64,000 bases of DNA from Clarireedia homoeocarpa (taxonomy: Eukaryota; Ascomycota; Leotiomycetes; Helotiales; Rutstroemiaceae). The position numbers were made by a program, and so were the translations under genes. Below are positions 1 through 11,502 of this stretch, in pieces; the first letter of the stretch is position 1; each line of letters opens with the position of its first letter. The notes under the pieces are model-generated. The model made no database searches. It saw nothing but the letters and a program-made list of their open reading frames with translations, and was not told where the DNA came from. The stretch covers positions 248,001 to 312,000 of the forward strand of contig LNKV01000034.1 of NCBI GenBank assembly GCA_001465935.1, given 5' to 3'.

Positions 1-744
1 ACCCTCGCTGCACCAAACTGGTATCATCTGCGCTACAAAACCGGCCGCGCTTACCCGAAACACGTCTACGCCAACGACGGCGAGTATTTCGCCGACATTG
101 CAAAAGCATACCAAGCCGAACTCAAGATCCTCTACGATGCCGGACTGCGCAATGTCCAGATCGACGACCCGAATTTAGCGTACTTCTGCTCAGAGAAAAT
201 GCTGGCAGGTTTCAAAGCCGACGGCGAAGATGCCGAGAAATTATTCGACTCATACATCAAACTCTACAACGACTGTTTATCACACCGTCCCGCAGACATG
301 CACGTCGGTGTGCATCTCTGCCGCGGCAACTTCGTCGGCGGCCGCCATTTCTCTGAAGGCGGCTACGATGTCATCGCGAAACGACTCTTCCAAGACCTCG
401 AAGTTGACACATACTACCTCGAATACGACACCCCTCGGGCCGGGGGCTTCGAGCCGCTAGTCCATCTGCCCAAGAACAAAAACGTTATCTTGGGACTCGT
501 GACGAGCAAGTTCCCGGAGTTGGAGAATATGCAGGAGATGAAGGACAAGGTGATGAAGGCAGCAGACAAGATGAGCGAGGGTACAGGGGAGACGAGGGAC
601 GAGTGTTTGAACCGGGTCGGTGTGAGTCCGCAGTGCGGGTTTGCGAGTCATAGTGATGGTAATAATATGGGGAGGGAGGATATGCTTGCAAAATTGAAGT
701 TGGTGAGGACATTGGCGAATGAGATTTGGGGTGGTGAACCATGA
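1..744 (+). CDS. MetE-like (cobalamin-independent methionine synthase C-terminal/UROD-like) protein, 5'-truncated by window edge
   Basis: The frame is open from base 1 to a TGA at 742-744 (247 residues), so the N-terminus lies outside the window. The segment matches the C-terminal barrel of cobalamin-independent methionine synthase-like proteins, which carry a zinc site for thiol methyl transfer. The expected ligand pattern is visible: His-x-Cys in HLCRGNF, a Glu in YYLEYD, and a late Cys in SPQCGFAS. The ending (MLAKLKLVRTLANEIWG) is also typical of the family. It resembles the short MetE-like/YxjG-type proteins more than the roughly 770-aa fungal methionine synthase, so the substrate is uncertain. 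Family assignment is firm; true methionine synthase activity is not claimed. Confidence 0.85.
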   Translation, partial: TLAAPNWYHLRYKTGRAYPKHVYANDGEYFADIAKAYQAELKILYDAGLRNVQIDDPNLAYFCSEKMLAGFKADGEDAEKLFDSYIKLYNDCLSHRPADMHVGVHLCRGNFVGGRHFSEGGYDVIAKRLFQDLEVDTYYLEYDTPRAGGFEPLVHLPKNKNVILGLVTSKFPELENMQEMKDKVMKAADKMSEGTGETRDECLNRVGVSPQCGFASHSDGNNMGREDMLAKLKLVRTLANEIWGGEP

Positions 745-1314
745 ATTCTTGGGGTGCTTAAAGGGAGGTACACGAGTGGGTGGGATGGGATGTATGGATT
801 ATTTAGTTTTTATGATTAAGGAGATTAACCTTAAATGTGTGAAGTCCATATGAATCATTTACGTTTCTTCCGATATGGAAAACAAGACGAAGCTCATATG
901 GTTAATTGCTTGGTCCCCAAGCTTCTTCTGAGAATATACTCCATACAGCTCAGAGACATCCCGTTTCCGATCTCATAGCCTCTGTATAGACATTTCGTAG
1001 CCATTTCGTTTACACCTCGTTGTCCAAGTATCAAAATGACCTGTTTATTACCCACATAGGGAGTCTATGTAAGTAGCTAGTCTCAGCGGCAGCGCTCTAA
1101 GTGAACACGTGTAGAGCACGTACGATTAACCAGACGTTGTACAAGATACGTTAGAGGGAATCATCACATTAGCTTAGTAGCGGTAGTATAATAGATTTCA
1201 GACACTGAGTCAGGAACTAACTAGTACTCTATAGAAAAATAAGATGGGGAAGGCGCTTGCAGCAGTCAAGGGGATATAAAACAACTAAAACGAAGACTAT
1301 ATATCAACAACACT
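745..1314. other. Intergenic region with promoter of the prenyl synthase-like gene
   Basis: No convincing coding segment was seen. It holds the 3' flank of the MetE-like gene and the upstream region of the next gene, which runs the same way. Confidence 0.6.
1275..1280 (+). promoter_or_regulatory. Candidate TATA box of the prenyl synthase-like gene
   Basis: TATAAA lies 35 nt before the ATG at 1315 in an A-rich context. If it is used, the 5' UTR would be very short. The support is sequence match and position only. Confidence 0.35.
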
Positions 1315-2785
1315 ATGAGCAAAATCTTTATACACCTGAACGATGATAATATCATTTTGGACAACTTCATTAATAAATGGAGTATTGATCCGTCAACATC
1401 GACCGATATTCGCGATGTAAGATTACCATTGGGGAATCGTCATAAAACATCGTTTTACCTGAATGAATATTCCCTAGAGGAATCGATCAAAAAGGAGGTT
1501 GAAGAACGGTTCTTACCTGTACTTCAGGAGCTATGTACACTTCCAATAACTGGCGAACTCGAAGATCCTTTGTTATCCACTATTGCATGTGATCGACTCC
1601 GATATATATGGATGACTTTTGAAATAAGTTAGATTCTGAGATTTTTCTAATGATTCAAATTAGGTTGTTCAGAATACGGCATTATCATCATGGCACGAGT
1701 CCTTCTCAACAAAACTATTGATTTACTTTTATCGTCGCATAACTAGTGAGAAGTATCAGACGTCAGCCCACATGAGGATTGTTTACGCTATCGCTACTGC
1801 TGAAGAGCTCTCAACACGCGTAACGACTATAATGGATGACGAGATGGACGGTACAACGGAAGGATATAGCATCTTGCCCTGGCGCCTCAGAAGTCCGACC
1901 CCGATTACACCCGATTGCCTTCTCCTTCTAGAAGGAGCCAACTCGATCATGCAAAGCTGTATTCCCCAATCGCATCCTGCAAAAGAGGATATAATTCGTG
2001 TTTTCAACGCCTTCCAAAGACATTGTTGCCAGTACTGGTGTCTTTCAAGTTTTCTAGCGACATCTCGAGCAAGTCAGCAACAAGACTCAAGAGAATATCC
2101 ACTGAAGCTTGAGCTAATCACGAGGGATACAGTAATGTCGCGTACTTGGAGTCGCGCAGGACAATGGATATGGGCGCTCTTCAACATTTCTCGCTTGTTA
2201 TCTTGTTACCAAAACCTCAAAACGGATGATATTCGGATTATGAGAGATCAAATGTTCCGTGTTGGAGTAGCCTTATGCCTGATAGATGATCTACTGGACT
2301 TACCAGATTCAGAGAAGCCTCTAGAAGATTTAACAAGAGATGATCTCGCGGATATCTTAGAGGGTGATGTTCAAAACCATGCCTTACTAGCAGCTCTTGA
2401 ACTAGCACGCCAGAGTACAAGCGATTTGAGCAATGAGCAACGCCAAGAAATATTCAATGTTCTCCAGCAATGTTTTGGTACTGGGGATAGGGGCGATGCT
2501 AGGCGCGTGGCTGCATTGTATCGGAAGTACAATGTTGCTGATCTGTTGAAGCAGATGTTCCGGGAACAGTTAGCTGAGTATAAGGATGTCGCTGAGACGG
2601 ATGCATTAGAATTCAATATGCCACCCGATATTATATGGCACTCTGTTACTTTCTATCTCTCGGGAGAAGAGAAAAAGGGATTAGCGACTAAAGTTCAGCA
2701 GCTGTATAAAGTGAAGATACCAAGCTTGCGAGAGAAAGAAAACTTGATAATCGATTTACTTCAGAATTATATAAAATTAGGATAA
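1315..2785 (+). CDS. Divergent trans-isoprenyl diphosphate synthase-like protein (at least two exons)
   Basis: Two open segments, 1315-1632 and about 1664-2785, appear to be exons of one gene. The second contains both aspartate-rich motifs of trans-isoprenyl diphosphate synthases: DDEMD, followed about 150 residues later by DDLLD in VALCLIDDLLDLPDS. These motifs bind Mg2+ and the diphosphate of the allylic substrate. Overall similarity to GGPP synthase looks low, and no clear GKR-type basic motif was found. The join is unresolved. A good branch-like TTCTAAT and TAG acceptor sit at 1645-1663, but no donor in matching phase lies close by. Donors at 1589 or 1628 fit a later acceptor at 1766. It could make a C15-C20 prenyl diphosphate or be a diverged enzyme. 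A damaged gene is also possible. Confidence 0.6.
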
Positions 2786-2804
2786 GCATCAATATATTAT
2801 AGAG

Positions 2805-3270
2805 CTAGGCAATTATCAACTCAAGGGGCACCTCATTTCTGCCGATATCCTCGATTTTGGCACGCAAGCCAAGATATCTGTCTTTATGAATGAGGGGCAC
2901 AAGTGGAATGTGAAGATCTAAGGGAGGTATCTTGAGCGCCCGTGTTGCCCGCCGAAGAATGTTCTCATTGCCTTGAGCTTGAAAGGTAAGAAAGAAGCGA
3001 CCGAATCTGTCATCTCTATTGAAAGCAAGGATTACATTTCCTGTGGATGCATACGTAGAGCAGAATATCGCGAGGTGATGCTTGACATGGTCTCTCTAGC
3101 AAGAGAAATTCTGCTGTCGTCCAGCTTGCTTCCGAGCACTTGCTGTGCTTCTTAGTTAATATCGCGCTTGTAAAAATCACAGGAAAGCATTTCTATCGAA
3201 TATTCTACCACGCCTTGGTGGATTCAGGGGAATGCAGTACCTGAAAATAAGCACTTCTGGTTGCCGCCAT
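2805..3270 (-). pseudogene. Frameshifted relic of an unidentified protein-coding gene
   Basis: On the minus strand, codons ending in a TAG at 2805-2807 read as protein-like sequence (for example VILAFNRDDRFGRFFLTF and LDLHIPLVPLIHKDRYLG). The next segment upstream, with SKLDDSRISLARETMSSI, is in another frame, and the change falls near 3055-3065 with no usable intron there. A possible first exon (MAATRSAYFQ, 3241-3270) ends at a GTACTG donor. I do not recognise the family. The composition looks coding, so a recently decayed gene is likelier than chance. It lies tail-to-tail with the prenyl synthase-like gene. Confidence 0.35.
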
Positions 3271-3630
3271 TGGATTAGCTCCCGTCGTAAAGAAAGGTAT
3301 TTCCAGACACCCCAAAAATATTTGCCCACTTAGAGCCTTAGGGGTAACCTTAAGCATTGTGCTGTAGAACAGGAATCAACTCGAGAATGCAAATAAGAAT
3401 ATAGTTTACGAAGTTGGGTTTGCACGTGCGCAACCTAGGCGTATGCCTGTCTGAGATTGGTTATATTGTATTGTCACGAATGTTATGTACTAAATGCAGA
3501 TGTTCCTCGGCGGCTCACTTCTGATCTTTTCCCTATCACAGTTCAAACAGTGCCTTTCTAGTATCATAGGTATACCTAAATGGAAGAAAGGTCAATATCT
3601 TGTCACTTCAAGCAAAGGAATCATCTATAC
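3271..3630. other. Intergenic region
   Basis: No coding signal was recognised. It lies between the relic and the 3' end of the aldo-keto reductase gene. Confidence 0.5.
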
Positions 3631-4734
3631 TCACTTCAGATCAAGATGCCAGTAATTTTGCGTGTCCTTCTTGCATACCAACCAGGCCTCATCTAACGCC
3701 TTCAAAACCTCCTCCGGTAAAGGACCCTTTTCACAATCTTTAAGATTTTGCTCCAATTGCTCAAGACTCGAAGCTCCCATGATGATACCATCATTTCCGT
3801 CTTTCATGTTCAAAGCAGAATGATGGATACACCATCTAAGAGCTGTTTCTATCATTGTCAGTCCATTTTTCTGGACAACAGGCTCGATGATCTGCAGAGC
3901 TTCGAAGGTCGAATCTTTGAAGTAGCGACTTCGATACATCTCACCTAACTTTCCTGCGGCTTCACTATATCGCCCTTCCTTAGGAATATCCTTCGACTTG
4001 TATCTCCCACTGAATAAGCCGCCCGCAAGTGGATTATATACGACAACTTCGAGGCCATATCGTTTGCAAGCAGGAATCAATTCAGCTTCCAATGGGCGTG
4101 TGATGGCGTTGTACATTCCTTGGTAGATGGTCGGTCGAACCCAATTGTTGTATTTGCAATGCATCACAACCTCTGCGACCTCGAATGCAGTAAAATTCGA
4201 TAATCCAAGGCGAACGAATTTACCCCTGGGAGAGTTAGCATTGGAGGATTCTAACGAATTCAATACTTACTGTTTATGAAGCTTATCAACAGCAGCAAGT
4301 GTCTCGGTGAAGGGTACTGATCGATCCTGTTATAATTTAGCAACTGTCTGAGTCAAAGACCTTCTTACTATCAGACTCACAGCGGCATGTAAGTAAAAGA
4401 TATCGACACAGTCAGTTCCCAGTTCTTTCAAGCTGGTTTCAAATCTTGATGTTATCTGCTCCGCCGCATGGGTACCAGGTTCACGCGGGTAGACTTTCGT
4501 AGCCAGTGTTAAGCCTCTCTCCTTCCATTTCGCTTCTCTTGTGAAAGCCTCCTGTTTCCCGCCAACGTATGTTCTCGCCGTGTCCACTTCATTGTATCCG
4601 GAAGCCTGTAGGTGATCGAGGAATTTATTGTATTCATCCAAAGAGGTGATTCTTGCTCCATTATCTTTATCTGGACCAAATGTCATCAACCCAAGGATGA
4701 CCCTTGGCTTGGGGCTACTTGCAATGAGGGGCAT
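3631..4734 (-). CDS. Aldo/keto reductase, AKR7 (aflatoxin B1 aldehyde reductase-like) type
   Basis: The model is complement(join(3631..4225, 4271..4326, 4381..4734)), 334 aa, with two introns (54 and 45 nt; GTGAGT and GTAAGT donors; CTAAAT and CTAACT branch-like sites). It is an NADPH-dependent (alpha/beta)8-barrel reductase. The catalytic tetrad is visible: Asp and Tyr in VDTARTYVGG, Lys in LATKVYP and His in FYLHAADRS. The ends ILGLMTFG and DTQNYWHLDL are typical of the AKR7 group, which reduces dialdehydes and other reactive aldehydes. The start is the ATG at 4734, directly before the conserved first strand. Length is normal for the family. The substrate cannot be read from the sequence, and detoxification is only the usual family role. 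Confidence 0.92.
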
Positions 4735-5564
4735 TTTAAAGATAGACGAAGTAGAACAGAGCCTTTCCCGGTGGTAACTTCAGCGTCTGGGTGCACAAGC
4801 AGCCGGGGATGTGATGCTATCGTGAGTCGTAAGCTAGAGTCGTAAGCTAAAGTGATGCTATCGTAAGCTAAAGTGTACGATGTCTTGCGGGATAGCTGGC
4901 AGGACAGAAAAATGGGGGCAAGTCAAGTGGGGTAACTCCTCGTGCTCCTCTAGTTCTGATGATGCAAACTCGACCCCGCCAACTTTACTTCGTCGGCAGG
5001 ACAATTACGTCGCAATACATGGCGCTATCACTCTACGATGCTTAAGGAAACCAATAGACGGAGTCTCCCATCGACGAGCCATGCGTCGTCGGTACGGAAG
5101 ATGTAAGATGTGAGATGTGAGATGTAAGATTACGGAGCCCGCCACAGTTCTCCTGAAGTTCTCCTGAAGATCCGATCCTGTGACACATCTCTGTTTTGAA
5201 GAGTCCACTAGGTCAGTCCGATTGGTACCGTACGGTCGCACGCTTGAAGGATGGGCGTAGATGGGTGTGGATGGGGCTAGTAATGAGTAATGACGACAAT
5301 TGACTGATTGGCCTCTTTTCTACCTCGCAACGTACGAAATTTCATGCATAACCTTACCAACTACATCCTCATGTACCTCATTATACAAAGTAATCTTACA
5401 ACAGAAAAAAGTAGAGGATTATCCATCAAGTCTACCCAGTCCAGTCCACCCTATCACACGCCCACCGACGAAAGTAGATTATCCAATCCTCTACAAAGCA
5501 CATCTGTCACTCAGTACCCGTTCCTTGCGTTCCAACTTATTATCCACTCTTTCAAATCGCATGT
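4735..5564. other. Divergent intergenic region with short tandem repeat
   Basis: This is the shared upstream region of the aldo-keto reductase (minus) and the SLC35-type gene (plus). It holds an imperfect repeat at 4811-4874 and short GATGTAA/GATGTGA iterations at 5099-5130. No gene was seen. Confidence 0.5.
4811..4874 (+). repeat. Imperfect direct repeat (GTGATGCTATCGT / CGTAAGCTA units)
   Basis: GTGATGCTATCGT occurs at 4811-4823 and 4852-4864. CGTAAGCTA occurs three times, near 4828, 4841 and 4862. The repeat lies about 80-140 bp upstream of the aldo-keto reductase start. Confidence 0.7.
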
Positions 5565-7202
5565 ATGTCTCATAGGAGTCACCCGACGCCTTCAAGTAGA
5601 GTTGAGCAACATACAAATGATACCGCACAACACAACCTGTGGAAAACCTCCAACCCTATAACAAGGGATTCTTTAAGGCTCGGGTTTCGAGGGGCTCCCA
5701 TTGCGACCACGAACTTTGCGTCTCGACCACAGAACAAAGAACATTCTCCGGTGAGTCCGTTGACGGACGAAGGTGATTCGGATTCGGATTCCGACAACAT
5801 GGAGGGCCGACGGCCTGCGCTGCATCGTCCGACAGATGGCCGATCGCACCAGCCTTTGCTACACAAGGAGGATGATGAAGAGAGAGGAAGGACAGGATAC
5901 GATGCTTCGCCAGATCTGCCAGAGCGACCTACCTTTTCAAGAAGATCCACGATGCGAAGTCGAAGTCCAGACACCCAAGCAAAACTGGCTACAAGAAAGA
6001 AGTATACATACGCAGCCTTCTTCCTCGGCTTGAGCTTGGTTAGTTTTGTGATACAGACAGAAACTGCCGTGTACATACAACATCAGCTTGGGTGGAATAA
6101 GGCGTACTGCATGCTGTAAGTGTTTGCTGTTTCGTGATATCACATAGCCCGTCTAATCTGTTCCACTAGATATTTCACTCACGGGTCTTGGGCTTTACTA
6201 TGGCCTACACAACTCCTCATCCTACGACTACAAAAATGGAAAATGCCATGGAAAACATTCTGGAGAAGACACGTTTATCTCATTCGAACAACTGCGCAAA
6301 TGGTGGAGACCGGAGAGTTGGATCTACCTAGAGGGCAACCATCACCTGTTCCATACATGCTTCGAATGACTGCATTTGTAACTTGCGCGCTTACAATCGC
6401 TGGTGGATCTTGGTACGTGGCTGTCAATCTGACCTCGCCATCTGACCTCACGGCTATTTACAACTGCTCGGCTTTCTTTGCATACGCATTTAGTGTACCA
6501 CTGCTCAAGGAAAAGCTTCGATGGGATAAATCTTTTGCTGTTCTTGTTGCTATTGTGGGAGTCTTGATCGTCGCATATGGGGACGCCAAGCCAACAAAAC
6601 ATGGAGGAAAATCCGGAGGTTCAGTTGGGGGTGATCCAAATGCTCGCGACGACGAAGTGACGAACCGCGTTCTCGGAAACCTTGTTATCGGTGTAGGCAG
6701 CGTGCTTTACGGATTCTATGAAGTCTTGTACAAGAAATTGGCCTGCCCTCCAGAAGGAACTAGCCCTGGTCGAGGCATGATTTTCGCTAACACTTTCGGA
6801 TCCCTGATGGGTTCATTCACCTTACTTGTACTATGGATCCCCCTCCCTATCTTGCATCTTACCGGTCTCGAAAAGTTTGAACTTCCCCAAGGAGAGGCTG
6901 CTTGGATGCTGGTAGTTTCAGTCCTTGCCAATGCAACCTTCTCCGGCAGTTTCTTGGTTCTCATCAGTCTCACAAGTCCGGTTTTGAGTAGTGTTGCTGC
7001 TCTGTTGACTATTTTTCTCGTCGCTATCGTGGACTGGTTATTTACGGGTGTACCATTAAGTCCTGCAGCTATCTCTGGTGGACTATTGATTATTTTGGCC
7101 TTCCTGCTGTTAAGTTGGAGTACCTTTAGAGAGATGCAGGAAGAGAGAACAAAGAGAGAGGTAGATTTAAGTGATTCGGATAGTGATAAATTCGATGATT
7201 AG
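5565..7202 (+). CDS. SLC35/EamA-type membrane transporter (YML018C-like)
   Basis: The model is join(5565..6115, 6170..7202), 527 aa. The 54-nt intron has a GTAAGT donor and splits a Leu codon. The first ~145 residues are polar, Ser/Asp-rich and probably cytosolic (for example DEGDSDSDSD). About ten hydrophobic segments follow, starting at KYTYAAFFLGLSLVSFVIQ. The layout fits the drug/metabolite transporter superfamily, in the branch of yeast vacuolar membrane protein YML018C and human SLC35F. The tail is short, charged and acidic (DLSDSDSDKFDD). The substrate is unknown. An internal ATG at 5802 (MEGRRP) is an alternative start if the N-terminal extension is not translated. Confidence 0.85.
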
Positions 7203-7736
7203 ATGTGGTTGGGTGGGGTGGGCATAAATTCTAGGATACAATAGACCGGTTTTCTTTTGTAACATATATAAGGAGGATATTTCATTTTATGTTTAGACGG
7301 CGTTAATCTTAATTGATTAGTCCCAGGCATTACCTCCTGCCGAATTCGCTGCAAAAGGTGATATCGCAAACGTGATAATGCTTGTACTGAAGCCGAAGGC
7401 CTAGATTCGGCTTTCTTGATGCCTGAAAAAAAAACGAGACTCACTCAGGCCAAGACTTATATTTAGCGATTGACAAACGCGCTTCGCGTCATCTCGGCCT
7501 TTGTCGCGTCGTCCCAAAAATCAATCAATCAATTTCAAAAATTGGAGGAATAATTAACAACGTTCAGCATCGCAATTCATTTCCAAGATAACCTCCTCAT
7601 AACGACAGTTTCGCGGACTTGTAGCAGATCTGTTCACGGGCTAACAAAGGTTCAAAGTTTGGGTCGATTTCGGCTAACACCGACAGCTTACCTATCAAGC
7701 CCCTCTTCAGAACGAGCCCCATTGGGAGATACAGCA
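7203..7736. other. Intergenic/promoter region upstream of the Mbp1-like gene
   Basis: No gene was seen. It contains the 3' flank of the transporter and a cluster of ACGCG/CGCGT cores upstream of the Mbp1-like gene, listed separately. Confidence 0.5.
7477..7509. promoter_or_regulatory. Cluster of MBF-type ACGCG core sites
   Basis: ACGCG occurs at 7477-7481 and its reverse complement CGCGT at 7485-7489 and 7505-7509, within 33 bp and 228-260 bp upstream of the Mbp1-like ATG. The yeast/fission yeast MBF site (MCB) is ACGCGT, so these are five-of-six matches. Autoregulation is an inference. Confidence 0.4.
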
Positions 7737-10005
7737 ATGGTCAATAAATCTGCTGGACCGGGGGTCTACTCTGCGACTTATAGTAATGTAAGTGCTGCCA
7801 CCTTTCAACCAGTTCTTTGGGAGAATCGCTAACAATGTGATACCAGGTCCCGGTTTATGAATATCTATTTGGAGAGGGTTTGAAAGAGCATGGTAAGCAC
7901 ACAATCGTCTCGCCAACCCCAACGATCTTGGGACTGTACTAATTCAAGTCAAGTTATGCGACGACGACACGACGATTGGATCAATGCCACACACATCTTA
8001 AAAGCCGCCGGCTTTGACAAGCCGGCTAGGACGAGGATTCTTGAAAGAGAAGTTCAGAAGGAGGAACATGAGAAGATCCAAGGTGGTTATGGAAAATATC
8101 AGGGTACGCATATACTGCGAGCTAGAATCGATTTTTGACTAATTTCCCTTAGGGACTTGGGTTCCTCTCGAACGAGGTCAGGCTTTGGCGCAAAGAAACA
8201 ATGTCTATGAAAAGCTTCGTACCGTCTTCGAATATACTCCAGGCGAGGTGAGCCCTCCACCTGCGCCAAAGCATGCAACGAACAAACCAAAGGTTCCAAA
8301 GAAACCTGCAGTCCCCAAATGGGGGGCGAGTGAGTTCTTCCGATCTTATACTCGACCTAATGCTTACAAGATAGAACCAGTGCCGCCTCCAGCCCGTCAT
8401 ATCGAGGAGAACTATGATAATATTAGCACCCAGTTGAATGATGACGAAAGTGTTGCAGACGACATCACGGTAGCTTCAGCTTCTTATATGGCTGAGGATG
8501 ATAGATATGATATGTCACAACCACCTACTGGTCATCGGAAGCGAAAACGAAATGGTGAACGGGACGATTTCCAACGAGAAGAACCTGAAGATGTACTCCG
8601 GCAAGCACACATTATGTGGGCTGACGAGCTTCTCGATTACTTTATGGCACCCCCAACAGATATGGCGTTGGATAGGAAACCCGAACCGCCCATAAATTTC
8701 CAACCAGACTTCGTCATCGATACAGATGGCCATACTGGGTTACATTGGGCCGCTGCGATCGGAGATGTCGAAGTCATGAAGCAATTAAAGAGATTCGGAG
8801 CCAGTCTTGTTGCTCGAAACAGTCGTCGTGAAACTCCTTTGATGCGAGCAGTTCTCTTCACTAATGGTTTAGATAAGCTGAGTTTTCCTACTGTTGTCAA
8901 AGAGTTGATCAGCACAGTGCATGAAGTAGATGCGTGTGGTGCAACTGTTTTACATCATGCAGCAGCTACAACTATTAGCCGACAAAAGCACCATTGCGCT
9001 CGATACTACCTTGACGTCTTATTAGAAAAGATCAATGAGATGTTCGACCCAGACGATGTTCAACGGATATTGGACGCACAAGACATCAACGGCAACACCG
9101 CAGTTCACATCGCCGCCAAGAACAAGGCTCGTAAATGTGTAAGAGCATTAATGGGTAGAGGCGCGTCCACAGATATCATGAACAACGAAAGCTTAACAGC
9201 AGAAGAGCTGATCCATGAACTCAACGAACAACGACGGATTGAGCGCCATCATCAAGCCTCCTCTTCACCATTCGCCTCTGACTCCGCAAGACACATCTCA
9301 TATCATGATGCGCTCGAGCCCGAAGCATCCCACGGCGGCGTAGCCCATATATCCGAAGCCGCCATGTCTGTCAAGAATAGTGCCGAACCACTTCTTCTCG
9401 AACGACTCAACGCCCTGGCTTATTCTTTCGACGAAGAACTAGCGGAAAAGGAAAGTGCTGAAGCGGATGCAACGCGTATTTTAAATGGCGTTCACATGGA
9501 TCTCGCAAGTGTCCGTCTCGAAGCGCGTCAATTAGCCGACACGGAAGAAGACGATGAGACCGTTGCAGCGGCGCAGGCTCGGCTGACGCAGTTGCAGAAC
9601 CGAGTAGCTTCGCTTGTTGAACAGCAGCAGCAACTTCTTCTGTTTACGAGAGCGCAGCATGAACAGGGGAAGGTAAATGGGCATTTAAATAACGAGGGTG
9701 GGAATGATGGGAATGAGGTGGAAGAGAAAGTCTTACTGGTGAAAGAGTTGAATGAGCAGGCAAAGAGGAGGCAGCTGCTGGTGGGAGAGTATCTGGGGGC
9801 GTTGGGGTTGGCGGGCGCGGCTGAGGAGGGGGAGGCGTATAAGAGGTTGATTATGAGGACGGTGGGGGTAGGGGATGGACAGGGGGATGGGGAGGGCGGG
9901 GCTGAAGATTTGTTGAGTGATGAAAATCTGAACTGTTTGATTGAGGATCTGGAGGAGACAGAGAAAGGGAGGGAGGGGGAGGTGTTAGAGTTAGGGGAGC
10001 TGTGA
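7737..10005 (+). CDS. MBP1: APSES/KilA-N and ankyrin-repeat transcription factor, Mbp1/Res-like MBF subunit
   Basis: The model is join(7737..7787, 7847..7892, 7954..8103, 8153..10005), 699 aa, with three introns of 59, 61 and 49 nt. The family acts as the DNA-binding subunit of the MBF complex driving G1/S transcription. An APSES/KilA-N DNA-binding domain covers about residues 15-110 (VYEYLFGEG, RRRHDDWINATHILKAAGF, TWVPLERGQALA). Ankyrin repeats lie near residues 270-410 (GHTGLHWAAAIGD, GNTAVHIAAKNKARKC). A Glu/Gln-rich coiled-coil region covers about 440-560, and the acidic C-terminus resembles the Swi6-binding tails of Mbp1 and Res2. The Met start and the tiny first exons are supported by exact splice phase and by the conserved VPVYE motif. 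Nuclear localisation is inferred from the family. Confidence 0.93.
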
Positions 10006-11502
10006 GTATGATTGGGGGTAGAAAAGGAAGAAGTGGGGACGTGATAGGGCTGGGATATGGGACGAGGAGAGCAGAGGGGGTGCGGATGGATACAGGGTTG
10101 TATATATATTTAGGCTAATGATTGGACGTTTGTGCAAAATACGAAACGGTATGGAATGGGGCGGAATTGGAAGACGACAATTTGGGCTATTTGAATGCGT
10201 GTAGCGTTTCTTTTATAGTTACTTATTCAAAGATTTTTGGTCTCGCCTCGGCCGTTTGTGAGGTTTATGCCGATGAGCAACTAGCGTCATAGAGCAAGTA
10301 ATGCAGAGATGGGATATTTGTATAAAAGTACGTGTGTTCATATGTTGTGATGGCTCGTGAGGAAATATCAAAAGTGGTATGTCTGATTCAGGGGGGGAGA
10401 GGACAGGGTTTGTGGCATTTAATTGATGTAGAGGCGGTAGACAGACAACAGCAGGAAAGAGTAAAGGATAGGTTTAGTGAATCAATCCAGCTTTTGAGGC
10501 TATTGTCTGATCCGTTGACGTACGCGGTTGCTAGATTGGGTATACTTACTAAAATGGGAGGGGGGTGGTTCATAGGTCTCACCGTTGCATGGCGGTGAAA
10601 AGTATGAAATCGAAAGAAGACATAAATGAGAATGGCTACACGGCACTCAATACGGTAGTGCCTAGAAGGATACATTGAAGATGGTAGAGATGGTATGATA
10701 GCGATAGTTATATGTCGATAATCATATCATTGGTTCCCCAAAAGGATGCCCGGTCGGGATGAGGTTGAAAAAGAAGGGGTTTGAAGCTGCTGGAGCTGAG
10801 TTCAACCTCGCTTTGGCATATATGCTTTGAAAGTTCTTCCGCTAGGATTGTTGCTGTGGCAGGAAGAGAGGGAGGAGTTTTTATAGATGTGAAATCCGTG
10901 ATCGAGTGATCTGGAATGGTGACGGGAGGGGAGGGGTGGAAGCGCATGAGAATGGAGTGAATAAAGATGCACTGCTGTTCGTTCTTCCTTGCGTTAGTTG
11001 GGAGTAAATCTCGACATGTTTCTGCAGTATAGTGTTCATTCACTATGCTGTTGTATGTACGAAGCAAAACGCTATGTTGGCGAGGAAGGTTTAAAGGAAA
11101 TCTCTATCCTGCCGGCGTCCTCTGAATCCTACAACCTAACTTCGTTGACTGGACATTTCCACACAAGAACCATGCATCTAGGTGGTGTTGATATTCCAAC
11201 GTGGAGCTTGGCTTTGTTGCGGCTACACTCGACGACGAAAGTACTTCTGTAGCAGAAGATCTCTGGTTGTCTCGTTATTTGTGGCGATGTGACAGCTGTT
11301 GATCCGAGCAATGTTACACCCTCTATAAACTGGTCACAGTCAGTCAGTCGGTGGAATCATCTAACACCGCCGTCGCCCCCTCAAAGATCACACAAGGCAC
11401 GAAATTGTTTATGAAATATTAATGATATTAATAAGTCTCTGAATATCAGAGTTATACTTTGAGTACTTTCCCACAGCTAGCTCGCATGCTAGTCTGCATA
11501 AC
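10006..11502. other. Intergenic region, no supported gene
   Basis: It holds the 3' flank of the Mbp1-like gene, including a TATATATA stretch near 10100. Open frames of 88-119 codons occur (10332-10598 plus, 10708-11067 minus), but they show no family motif or splice context I can support. Confidence 0.45.

Noticed and set aside
1315..4734. Secondary-metabolite cluster made of the prenyl synthase-like gene, the relic and the aldo-keto reductase
   Set aside because: No P450, PKS, NRPS, cyclase or pathway regulator lies nearby; two enzymes and a relic are not enough for a cluster call.
10708..11067. 119-codon minus-strand frame
   Set aside because: No recognisable motif, no conserved-looking core, and no splice partner; too weak to call.
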